From: Burkholderiales bacterium
GTDB lineage: Bacteria; Pseudomonadota; Gammaproteobacteria; Burkholderiales; Burkholderiaceae_C
Length of the DNA: 37,373 nt
Assembly: GCA_016195825.1 (NCBI GenBank)
Contig: JACPYV010000079.1
Coordinates: 1 to 37,373, forward strand
Direction of reading: 5' to 3'
Under the pieces are notes generated by a model. It made no database searches, was not told the origin of the DNA, and saw nothing but the letters and a program-made list of their open reading frames with translations. The translations under genes and the position numbers were made by a program. Positions 26,536 through 34,380 of the stretch are shown in pieces. Position 1 is the first letter of the stretch; each line of letters starts with the position of its first letter.

Positions 26536-27507
26536 ATGACCGCCAACACCCGACCCGGCGCCATCGGCGCCCTGCTGTTTGCCACCGCCGCCTGGGGCAG
26601 CCTCTTCCTGATTGGCAAACCCGTGGTCGCCCAGCTCGACCCTGTCTGGTTCACGCTGGCCCGCTACACGCTGGCCACCGCCGTGCTGGCCCTGCTGGTG
26701 CAGTTCGTCGGCCATGAGCCCTGGGCCAAGCTGCGCCGCCACGCGCTGCGCCACAGCCTGGTCGGCCTGGCTGGCTACGGCGTGTTCAGCATCATGGTGT
26801 TCCACGGCCTGCGGCTGTCCCTGCCCTCGCACGGCTCCGTCATCATGGCCACCATGCCCTTCACGACGATGGCGCTGCGCTGGGCACTGGACGGCCAACG
26901 CCCGCCGCTGCGCGCGCTGCTGGGTGCCGCGCTGGCCCTCACGGGCGTCGCCACCGTGGCCCACCTGCTGGGCCCCAATGGCCCGGTGACGGGCGAAGTC
27001 GACGCGCGCATGCTGCTGGGCGATGCCATCACGCTGGCAGGCACGCTGGGCTGGGTGCTCTACACCCGTGCCATGGCCCGGGTGCCCGACCACAGCCCGC
27101 TGGAGTACACGGCCCTCACGGCCATCGCCGCGCTGCCGGGGCTGGCCGCGGTGGCGCTGATGGCGACGCTGATCGGCTGGGCCGACGCACCGTCCGCCGG
27201 GCTGCTGCTGGACCTGAGCCCTAAGCTCGTCTACATCGCCCTGGTGCCCACGGTGGCCGCCGTGCTGGCCTTCAACGCTGGCGTGAAGCGCCTGGGTGCG
27301 CCGCTGGGGACGCTGTTCCTGAACATGGTGCCGGTCTCGGTCATCGCTGTGCACGCCGTGATGCGCGAGGCGCCGCAGGCCAACGAGATTGCCGGCGCCG
27401 CACTGGTGGGCCTGGGCCTGGCGCTGACGGTGTGGACGCCCAAGGCCGCGCCCGCCGCCAGGCCGCAGCGTGCCGCCGCACTCGGCGCCGCCCCCTGCAC
27501 CCGCTGA
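26536..27507 (+). CDS. EamA/DMT-family transporter
   Basis: The 323-residue membrane protein has ten hydrophobic segments in two EamA repeats (TAAWGSLFLIGKPVVAQLDP and PTVAAVLAFNAGVKRLGAPL are typical family stretches). These transporters usually export amino acids, metabolites or drugs; the substrate is not readable. ATG 26536 has GGAG 7 nt upstream and is preferred to an ATG ten codons earlier. It is divergent from the LysR gene, which probably controls it. Confidence 0.93.
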   Translation: MTANTRPGAIGALLFATAAWGSLFLIGKPVVAQLDPVWFTLARYTLATAVLALLVQFVGHEPWAKLRRHALRHSLVGLAGYGVFSIMVFHGLRLSLPSHGSVIMATMPFTTMALRWALDGQRPPLRALLGAALALTGVATVAHLLGPNGPVTGEVDARMLLGDAITLAGTLGWVLYTRAMARVPDHSPLEYTALTAIAALPGLAAVALMATLIGWADAPSAGLLLDLSPKLVYIALVPTVAAVLAFNAGVKRLGAPLGTLFLNMVPVSVIAVHAVMREAPQANEIAGAALVGLGLALTVWTPKAAPAARPQRAAALGAAPCTR

Positions 27508-27590
27508 TCTTGCGGCGGGCGCCCAGCGCTCACCACCTTGTCACGCGGGCGGCCTAGCCTGGGCCTCCCGCCCACACAGCTGACGCGCCC

Positions 27591-28463
27591 ATGCCCCTGT
27601 CCACCCTGGCCACCTTCCTCCCTGCCTGGGCCTGGGCCCTGCTCGCCGCGCTGGCACTGGGGGTGGCCCTGATCGCCGGCCAGGGCAAGCTGCTGTTCGG
27701 CCGCACCTGGCGCATCCGCCGCACCGACCCCGGCCCGGCAGCCGCACGACGGCACGCCGAGGCCGTCTGGCTGACGCGCCCCGGTGGCGTGCAACTGCAG
27801 GGCTGGCTCACGCTGCCGTCGGACGGACCGCCGCCCCGCCGCCTGCTGCTGTGGTTCGGCGGGCGCAACGAACACGTCGCCTGGACGCCCGACCTGGCCG
27901 GCTGGCTGCCCGACGACTGTGCGCTGCTGGCCTTCAACTACCGCAGCCTGGGCCAAAGCGGTGGCTGGCCGTCCGAGGCCGCCTGCGTGGCCGACGGCGA
28001 GGCGGCCGCCACCTGGGGCATGGCACGACTCGCCTTGCCACCCGGCGCACTCCATCTGGCCGGGCGCAGCCTGGGCACCGGCGTGGCCATGCAGCTCGCG
28101 GCGCGGCTGGCCGCAGCCGGCTGCCCAGCGGCCAGCGTCGCGCTGATCACGCCGCTCAAGAGCCTGCGTGCGGTGCTGCGGCGCAACCCGCTACTCGCGC
28201 CGCTGACACCCTGGTTGCGCTCGCCGCTGGACAGCGTCAGCGCCGCGCGGGCGCTGAGGGGCGAGGTGCTCGTGCTGCTGGCCGACCGCGACCGCCAGGT
28301 GCCGCACGCGCACTCGCACGCCCTCGTACAGGCTCTGCGGCACGCCGGTGCGGCCGTGACCGTGCACCGGGTCGCCGGCACCAACCACCGCAGCCTGGCG
28401 CGCACCCCCGCGGCCATGCGCCACCTGGGTGGCTGGTTGCTGGAAGAATCGGCCGCACCATGA
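27591..28463 (+). CDS. membrane-anchored alpha/beta hydrolase
   Basis: This 290-residue protein has one N-terminal membrane helix (about 10-30) and an alpha/beta hydrolase domain. The nucleophile elbow is LAGRSLGTG with S160, an acid is likely in the VLLADRDRQVPHAH segment, and the histidine is in AGTNHRSLART. The family resembles bem46/YfhR-type hydrolases (COG1073), whose substrates are poorly known. Its stop overlaps the start of the ThuA-domain gene (ATGA), so the two are co-translated. Confidence 0.88.
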   Translation: MPLSTLATFLPAWAWALLAALALGVALIAGQGKLLFGRTWRIRRTDPGPAAARRHAEAVWLTRPGGVQLQGWLTLPSDGPPPRRLLLWFGGRNEHVAWTPDLAGWLPDDCALLAFNYRSLGQSGGWPSEAACVADGEAAATWGMARLALPPGALHLAGRSLGTGVAMQLAARLAAAGCPAASVALITPLKSLRAVLRRNPLLAPLTPWLRSPLDSVSAARALRGEVLVLLADRDRQVPHAHSHALVQALRHAGAAVTVHRVAGTNHRSLARTPAAMRHLGGWLLEESAAP

Positions 28464-29233
28464 AGACCACCCTGAAAGCCCTCGCGGCGGCAGCCGCCGT
28501 CGCCAGCACGCCGGCTCTGGCTGCCGACACCCAGTTCGCCGTCCTCGTGCTCGCCATGCCCACCAAGTACCACTACGAGTACATCCCGGTGGCACGCGAC
28601 AGCTTCGAAAAGCTCGCCAAGCTGCACGCCTTCGAGCTCACCTGGACGGCCCAGCCCGGGGCCTTCGAGGGCGACCTCAGCAAATACGCGGCAGTCGTGC
28701 TGCTGAACAGCTCGGGCGAGGAATTCAACGAGGCCCAGCGCGCTGGGTTTGAGCGCTTCATGAAGGCCGGCGGCAACGCCGTCGTCGTGCACCGCGCCAT
28801 CATCAGCAAGCCGGGTCTGTGGCCCTGGTACGAAAAGCTCGTCGGCCGCAGCTTCGTCATCCACCCCATGCTGCAGACGGCCGTCGTCACCAAGGTCGAC
28901 GCAGGACACCCCGCCACCTTCGGCCTCCCGGACCGCTGGATCTGGTCAGACGAGTGGTACGAGTTCAGCAACCCGCACGGCGTGACGATCAACCCTGTGC
29001 TGGCCGTGGATGAGCGCAGCTACGACCCCACCAAGATCTGGCCCGGTCAGGTCGCCAAGGGCATGGGCGCCGACCACCCGGTGAGCTGGTGGCACGCCCA
29101 CGAGAAGGGCCGCGTGTTCGTCACGGCGCTGGGGCACAACGCACAGATGTACCAGGACCCGCGCTATCTGGATCACCTGTGGGGCGGGGTGTGGTGGGCA
29201 GCCACCGGATTCGGTCGTTCGTCCCCGCCCTGA
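28460..29233 (+). CDS. exported ThuA-domain protein (trehalose utilisation family)
   Basis: The 257-residue protein has a signal peptide (MKTTLKALAAAAAVASTPALA) and a ThuA-like domain of the class I glutamine amidotransferase fold: VLVLAMPTKYHYEYIP, FERFMKAGGNAVVVHRA, SDEWYEFSNP, VSWWHAHEKGRVFVTALGHN and a C-terminal LWGGVWWAATG. ThuA proteins act in sugar oxidation or utilisation in rhizobia; this exported form probably acts on periplasmic carbohydrate, but that is inference. ATG 28460 overlaps the preceding hydrolase stop. Confidence 0.9.
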   Translation: MKTTLKALAAAAAVASTPALAADTQFAVLVLAMPTKYHYEYIPVARDSFEKLAKLHAFELTWTAQPGAFEGDLSKYAAVVLLNSSGEEFNEAQRAGFERFMKAGGNAVVVHRAIISKPGLWPWYEKLVGRSFVIHPMLQTAVVTKVDAGHPATFGLPDRWIWSDEWYEFSNPHGVTINPVLAVDERSYDPTKIWPGQVAKGMGADHPVSWWHAHEKGRVFVTALGHNAQMYQDPRYLDHLWGGVWWAATGFGRSSPP

Positions 29234-29552
29234 CAAGTCGATCGGGCCGACAGTTGCTGTCTATCGGCAACGCCGATCGCTGGCTTTGACCTGCTGGCCT
29301 GCCCTCCGGTACCCGCACCAGACTTCTTGACGAGTCCGCTGGGTCGAAGGGATTGCTCCTGGTGTGCTGCGGCAGCGGGACCGTGCCGCCGGTTGACTGC
29401 CGATGTAGGGCTGCGAACTTCGCTGGTCGCATCGCGCGCCCGCAGCGAGCTCCAGTGCAGGGCACTCGCCCGAGTCAATAAAGCGTGCTGGAAGGGCTAT
29501 GCCCGGCCAAGGCCAACAGGCGGGGCGCCGTTGACCGGGGCACCGGCACCGC
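29234..29552. other. 319-bp convergent spacer, no gene seen
   Basis: Between the ThuA gene and the convergent nuclease gene I find no supported gene. An imperfect large hairpin lies at its left end (29239-29279). The rest is lower in GC and resembles other filler in the window. Confidence 0.5.
29239..29279. repeat. inverted repeat, possible terminator-like hairpin
   Basis: CGATCGG (29239-29245) and CCGATCG (29273-29279) are exact inverted copies, with further partial pairing inside. It is 5 bp after the ThuA stop. No T-run follows, so terminator function is uncertain. Confidence 0.35.
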
Positions 29553-30329
29553 TCAGCGCAGCGCGTCGTTGAGGGTCGAGGCCAGCCGCTGCGCGGCCAG
29601 CCTGAGCCGGGCAACCAGCACGGGGTCCCACTGCGCCGCATAGCCCGGCTCGATGAAGCGGCCTTCGGGATAGAAGCCGGGACTCAGGACGACTTTGCAG
29701 GATTCCACGGCCCATGCGGCAGGCTGCGGGGGCACAGCCGCCGCCACTGCGGTTGCCGCAGTCTCTGACCGCAGGGCGTCCAGGCCGCCCGCGCGATTGC
29801 GGATCAGGCCGCCGTCCCACAGCGAATGCAGGTTGGTGCCGCGGCCGAAGGCCTGGACCTGAAACAGGTTGCCGCCCTTGTCGTCCTTGAAGCCTGCATG
29901 CAAAGGCTGGTGCACGTCGCCGACCAGGTGGACGACCCACTTCAAGGCAACCAGGCGCTCGCTGTCGGGGGCCTTCGACTTCAACACGACCACCTGCCTG
30001 TTCAGGGCCTCGACTGCGCATTGCCCGTTGTCGCAGTCACGTTCGCGGTCGTAGGAGCACTCGCCAGGCGGCGGGTTGACGTAGTGCCAGGGTGCCGTCG
30101 CCTGCGAGCGGACTTCATCCGCCCAGGTCGACACGGACTGCAGGGTGGCGCCGGGCTCACCGGACAGCAGCCGTGCAACTTCGGATCGTGCAGCAGGAGT
30201 CAGTTGGCTCTCGGCCACTTCGGCAATCAGGCGATGCCCCTCGGCACCCCACGCGTTGGCCGCTGACGATGCGGTAAGCAGGACCAGCGCTGCGCTGATG
30301 GCGACGGACGTATTCATGGACAGGTTCAT
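29553..30329 (-). CDS. exported S1/P1-type nuclease
   Basis: S1/P1 nucleases are trinuclear-zinc enzymes that cut single-stranded nucleic acid outside the cell or in the periplasm. The 258-residue protein has a signal peptide ending NAWG, so that the mature enzyme would begin with the zinc-binding tryptophan. Expected ligands are seen: WGAEGHRLIAE (W and H), STWADEVR (D), PWHYVN (H), WVVHLVGDVHQPLHAG (H, D, H) and NLHSLWDGGLI (H, D). Length is slightly short. ATG 30329 (MNLSMNTSV) or 30317 are both possible, and neither has a clear ribosome site. It is on the same strand as, and 142 bp after, the M15 membrane protein. Confidence 0.9.
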   Translation of the reverse strand: MNLSMNTSVAISAALVLLTASSAANAWGAEGHRLIAEVAESQLTPAARSEVARLLSGEPGATLQSVSTWADEVRSQATAPWHYVNPPPGECSYDRERDCDNGQCAVEALNRQVVVLKSKAPDSERLVALKWVVHLVGDVHQPLHAGFKDDKGGNLFQVQAFGRGTNLHSLWDGGLIRNRAGGLDALRSETAATAVAAAVPPQPAAWAVESCKVVLSPGFYPEGRFIEPGYAAQWDPVLVARLRLAAQRLASTLNDALR

Positions 30330-30471
30330 GGGCTTCACGGCCGCAAGTGTCTGACACCGGGCATTGAACTCGGCCGTGACGCGAAAGCAGCCCCATGCAA
30401 ACTCGGCGCAGCCCGGTCTGACCACCGATCTACGCGGACTTTCTGGCCTCAAATGTCACGAGGTACAGCGA

Positions 30472-33177
30472 TCACGGGTTTCGCAGCGCGAGCTCGAAAT
30501 GCATGCCGTCTGGGCCAGTGGTGAAGTGCCCCCCCCAGGCAAAGCCGCACGCATTGAAGATCGGCACGATGCTCAATAGCGATCCCGCCTGACCCAGCGC
30601 TGCGGGTTGGGCATTCATGGCATTGGCTTGCGTGTTCAGGTCGATCGCGATACCCCAGGTATGGCGGCTCAGTGGACGGCTCGGGTTCGAGTCAATATGG
30701 CGAGGCACGAAGGTGCCGCCACAGTTCACGATCACATTGGCTGGGACGGTGCCCGCTTGGATGGCAGCCTGGATCCGGTTGAAGGCCTCGACAAAGTGCG
30801 GATGTGCCCTCGCGTGAACGTGCTGGGGACCCGCGAGCAAGGCGTGATTGAACGGGACAATCTGGTGCTGAGCCTGGCCCGGCTGCCCAGCGCTGACCAC
30901 ACGAACAGCCCCGTTGGCCAGCGGCGTCGTCGCAATGTCGCCAAAGAGTGCCCGCACCTCTGTTTCGGTCAGTACATTGATAGTCCCGTTGGCCCGCACA
31001 GGCGTCGCGGTGGCGCTGGCGGGTGCTCCCGGCGTCGCTGCCGGCGGCGCGGCAGGGCTGAGCAATGCACCGATTTGTGCGGCACTCAGTTCGCCATTGC
31101 TCGTGCCTTCGCGGCGGTCCTGCTGCCACTGCACGATCCGCAGCCGCGTGTTGTGGTCGAAGCTGCCCGTGGCCTCGGTACCTGTGAGCCCAAGCGAGCG
31201 CTGCAGCCGCACGATCTGAGCGCTGTCCAGATCGCGCTCAGCAGCATTGAGGGCGCCGGTGTCAGGCGCGGGGGGCAGCGGTGCGGCAGCCCCCACGGGC
31301 GACGGCCCAGGCGCGGGGGCTGGCACAGGGGCACGAGTCATGGTGTCCGGCGGTGAAGCCGCGGTGCCGTCGTCCTTGGTGCCAGGCTTGCTCGGCGTGC
31401 CACTTCCACGCAGCTTGGCGAACTGGCCGAGCAAGTCGAACCAGAACGGCGCGCCCAGGCTGGCCGCGATGCCGATGATGAGCCAGCCCAGCAAGGCCTG
31501 CCACAGACCTTGCTGCAGGTCGGCAGCGTCCCAGTGGCGCCACAGGAACGGCGTCAGCTCCATCGAATGCTTGGCGTCGCTCGTCTGCGCACGGACCAGC
31601 GCCTGCTGCTGCTCCTGGTACAGCTTGCGCAACTGGCGCGAACCGATGACCACACTGGACGTCGGGTCCGCTGCACGGCTGGCCGCCAACTGCCGGGCAT
31701 AGTCGTCCGGTGGAGAAGCCGATGCCGCCACCGCTGGGGTGCCTACCTGTTGACGGGCCTGGCAGGCGGCATCGCACGCAGGCCAGTTTGCCCAGCTCCA
31801 GCCAATCGGAAGACCGCTGCCAACAAGTTGTTGCGCAGCGCCGAGCGGCTCGCACAGCTTGTCAACTGCACTCCCGTCACCCACGCAGGCCAGCGAAGCG
31901 CGCTGTGCCAAGCCCCGCGCCTCGCGGCTCAGTGACACCTTGAGCGGCAGCATCGCATCGCGCTCGTTGCGCAGAGCCATCTCGAGCCGCTGCAACTGCC
32001 CCGTGACCGAGGCATGGCTCACGTTCGCGGAGATCTGCTTACGCAGGCCGGCGAGATGATCGTCGACCACGATCGAGGCATCGAGGATCGTGATCGGGTC
32101 ACTGCCCTGGCTTGCCAGCCGTTGACGCAACCTCATCTGGTCCTGCAGATCCAGCAAGCGGTCGAGGCTTGACCTGACGGTCTCGGCGTCTTTGGCCGAC
32201 GGATGCAGGCGGCTCTCGCTGGTGGCGAACAGGTTTTCCTTCAAGGCCTTCATGGCCTGTTCACTCTCGAGCGACTGCGGCGTCTGCGCGACAGCAGGCG
32301 CCGACGCTCCGCCCACTGGTGCTGAAGCGGCTGGCGCCTTGCTGCGGGGCGCCGCCAGCGCCAGTTGCTTGGCCATAGTCTCCAGCAAGGCCAGCGATGA
32401 ATCGCTGGGCGCGCTGGATGCGGATGCCGCCGACGCCGGGGCACTGGCTGCCGCGGCATAAGCTTTGGCGGCGTCTTGAGCCAGGCCCACCGTCGCCGCG
32501 CGCATGACCGGGTCGTTCCACAAGCGCGGTGCAATCACGAGCGGATTGAGGTTGACCATGTAGGCCACAAGAAAGCCGATCACCACCAGCCTCAGCTGCG
32601 TATCGCGCCGGTACCAGCCGCCGGCGCGCTCCTGAACGCCGTCGTACCAGGCACGCAGCCGAAGCTCATAACTGGGCCAGTCGTGTTCCACGCCTTGGAT
32701 CAGCGCGGCCAGCGTGCCCAGCAGCGCCGGCTTCGGCTGATAGGCGTCACCGCTGGCACGCTTGATGGTGGCGTTGGCCGTGACTGCATTGAGCCAGACC
32801 TGCGGATCGGCCGGCCGCACGCCCTGGGTCGCCATCTCGCACAGCTTGCTGATCAGCGCGCTAACAAAGACATCGGATGGCAGATAGGAAGGCATGCGCT
32901 GCTTGTCGGCCGCTCCCAGCGACTGCGAGACCAGTAGCGGATGGGCGAGCAACGCGCGGGTGAACGGCGACGGCTGTCCCTTCTTCGAGAAGCGCCGCCG
33001 CATCTGCCCCATCGTCACGTCGTCGTCGCCCAGCAGCGAGCACAGGCCCAGCAGCAGCGAGTCGCCCCGGCTCTTGCGCAGGCCAGTCCAAATCTCGTTG
33101 AGCGTGCTGACGAGCAGGCTGCTGATCGCGAACACGAGCACCAGCCCGATGGCGACCTCAATGATGCGCATGTCCAT
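30472..33177 (-). CDS. three-helix membrane protein with PG-binding and M15 peptidase domains
   Basis: This 901-residue protein has membrane segments at about 4-27, 195-217 and 558-580. The N-terminal part (VAIGLVLVFAISSLLVSTLN, then AHPLL and PSYLPSDVFVSAL) resembles a family of bacterial membrane proteins of unknown role. Residues 218-557 hold an Ala/Ser-rich coil and four cysteines (431, 442, 468, 472). A Pro/Ala linker leads to a PG-binding-like domain (about 645-705) and an M15 D-Ala-D-Ala carboxypeptidase/endopeptidase domain with H839 and D846 (SRHTWGIAIDL) and H893 (GMHFEL) as zinc ligands. The positive-inside rule puts the 28-194 loop and the C-terminus in the cytoplasm, an odd place for a wall peptidase. 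GGGAG precedes ATG 33177. It lies 12 bp after the trypsin-SleB gene. Confidence 0.82.
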   Translation of the reverse strand: MDMRIIEVAIGLVLVFAISSLLVSTLNEIWTGLRKSRGDSLLLGLCSLLGDDDVTMGQMRRRFSKKGQPSPFTRALLAHPLLVSQSLGAADKQRMPSYLPSDVFVSALISKLCEMATQGVRPADPQVWLNAVTANATIKRASGDAYQPKPALLGTLAALIQGVEHDWPSYELRLRAWYDGVQERAGGWYRRDTQLRLVVIGFLVAYMVNLNPLVIAPRLWNDPVMRAATVGLAQDAAKAYAAAASAPASAASASSAPSDSSLALLETMAKQLALAAPRSKAPAASAPVGGASAPAVAQTPQSLESEQAMKALKENLFATSESRLHPSAKDAETVRSSLDRLLDLQDQMRLRQRLASQGSDPITILDASIVVDDHLAGLRKQISANVSHASVTGQLQRLEMALRNERDAMLPLKVSLSREARGLAQRASLACVGDGSAVDKLCEPLGAAQQLVGSGLPIGWSWANWPACDAACQARQQVGTPAVAASASPPDDYARQLAASRAADPTSSVVIGSRQLRKLYQEQQQALVRAQTSDAKHSMELTPFLWRHWDAADLQQGLWQALLGWLIIGIAASLGAPFWFDLLGQFAKLRGSGTPSKPGTKDDGTAASPPDTMTRAPVPAPAPGPSPVGAAAPLPPAPDTGALNAAERDLDSAQIVRLQRSLGLTGTEATGSFDHNTRLRIVQWQQDRREGTSNGELSAAQIGALLSPAAPPAATPGAPASATATPVRANGTINVLTETEVRALFGDIATTPLANGAVRVVSAGQPGQAQHQIVPFNHALLAGPQHVHARAHPHFVEAFNRIQAAIQAGTVPANVIVNCGGTFVPRHIDSNPSRPLSRHTWGIAIDLNTQANAMNAQPAALGQAGSLLSIVPIFNACGFAWGGHFTTGPDGMHFELALRNP

Positions 33178-33189
33178 GCGGAGCTCCCG

Positions 33190-34380
33190 TCAGGCAATGT
33201 TGCGATAGAAGATGTGATGGCCGATCCGAGCGCATTCGGTAGCACCCGGCGCTCGCGCCCATGGCGGAAGCGGCAGTGAAGCCTCGTGGTAGTGGGTGGC
33301 ACCGTGGGTGGGGTCCCTCAGCTGGCGAGCCGTCTCGGTCAGGCCCAGCAGCTCTTGCGACAGCTGCCCGGCCAGTGCAAACAAGGCGTCTTCGTCGGTC
33401 ACGGCCACCAGCTTGGGCCGGTTCGGATCGTTGACGTTCCAGCAGCTGAACTGCCAAGCCTTCAGGCAGACGTCCTCCACCGTCTTGCCCCACCAGCGAT
33501 GGGCTGCACAGCGGTTGAGCACCACGTGGCCGACGGCACCCATGCCCGTGCGCGCGTCGGGCTCGCCGCGCGCCTCGCCCCACATCGTGCGGGCCATCAG
33601 GTCCCGCGCACGCTGCGGCTGGGCGGGCGGCGCCGCCGAGGCCTGCAGCGGCGGATCGACCGTACCGCGCCCCTCGTCGGGCGCCATCAAGGCCTGCCCA
33701 CGCAGCACCAGTTCGCAGCCACTCCAGGCCAGCACGCGATCGATCGGCGTGACGATGGCGTTGCCCGGGCTTCCCGCGGGCGCCTGCCCGACCAGCAGCC
33801 CGACCAGCCGCTGCTGCAGATCCCAGACGGGTGCGCCACTGTCACCCGGCAGGCTGCCACCGTCGATCTCACAGCACAGCACGTCCGACAGGCTGTAACG
33901 CAGTGGCGGATCACCCACTTCCACGTCAGTGTCGAAGCGATCGATCACTCGTCCCGGCAGATGGTGATGCCGGGTCAGCAGCCGCACCTCATCCCCCGCA
34001 CGGGCATCGGCCCAGCCCAAGGGCCATTCCAGTTCGTCGACGACCAGCCCCAGCGCGCCCTCGTCCAGACTCAGCAGGCCTGCATCGAGGCTGACCCTTC
34101 GATCAATGCGCGTGAGATCGGGCGACCAGCTGTGTGCGCGGCCCAGCAGCACCGTATCGTTTCGGTCCAGTGCTGCGAGGCGAACTCGGTTCCCGAACCC
34201 TGCCTGGGGATCACCGCCGAGTACGTGGCCGGCGGTCAGGCCGAACAGCGCACCGTGGCCACCCGCTGCGCCGGCCGTGCGCAGCACGGCCGTCAGGGTG
34301 CCTTCGCCGACCGAGTGGTCCAGGTTCTCCGGCCGCAACCAGGCCTGGGCCCGACCTGCGCTGCGGTCACGACGTTGCAC
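33190..34380 (-). CDS. fusion of trypsin-like serine peptidase and SleB-type cell wall hydrolase
   Basis: This 396-residue protein joins two enzymes. Residues about 25-230 are a trypsin-like fold: H52 in GLTAGHVL, probable D99 in VSLDAGLLSLD, and S181 in LPGDSGAPVWD, with a VTPIDRVL segment near the end. Residues about 258-396 are a SleB/Hydrolase_2 domain (lytic transglycosylase type): ARTMWGEARGEP with the likely catalytic E269, GAVGHVVLNR, WQFSCWN and ATHYHEASLPLPPWA. No signal peptide or membrane segment is visible. The GTG start at 34380 follows a GGGGA site and lies inside the end of the lipoprotein gene (14-nt overlap). I do not know this domain pairing from a described system. Confidence 0.85.
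   Translation of the reverse strand: MQRRDRSAGRAQAWLRPENLDHSVGEGTLTAVLRTAGAAGGHGALFGLTAGHVLGGDPQAGFGNRVRLAALDRNDTVLLGRAHSWSPDLTRIDRRVSLDAGLLSLDEGALGLVVDELEWPLGWADARAGDEVRLLTRHHHLPGRVIDRFDTDVEVGDPPLRYSLSDVLCCEIDGGSLPGDSGAPVWDLQQRLVGLLVGQAPAGSPGNAIVTPIDRVLAWSGCELVLRGQALMAPDEGRGTVDPPLQASAAPPAQPQRARDLMARTMWGEARGEPDARTGMGAVGHVVLNRCAAHRWWGKTVEDVCLKAWQFSCWNVNDPNRPKLVAVTDEDALFALAGQLSQELLGLTETARQLRDPTHGATHYHEASLPLPPWARAPGATECARIGHHIFYRNIA

Noticed and set aside
26404..27354. Upstream extension of the LysR frame into the transporter gene
   Set aside because: The LysR protein clearly starts at MEIYQLKTF; the extension is antisense to the EamA gene.
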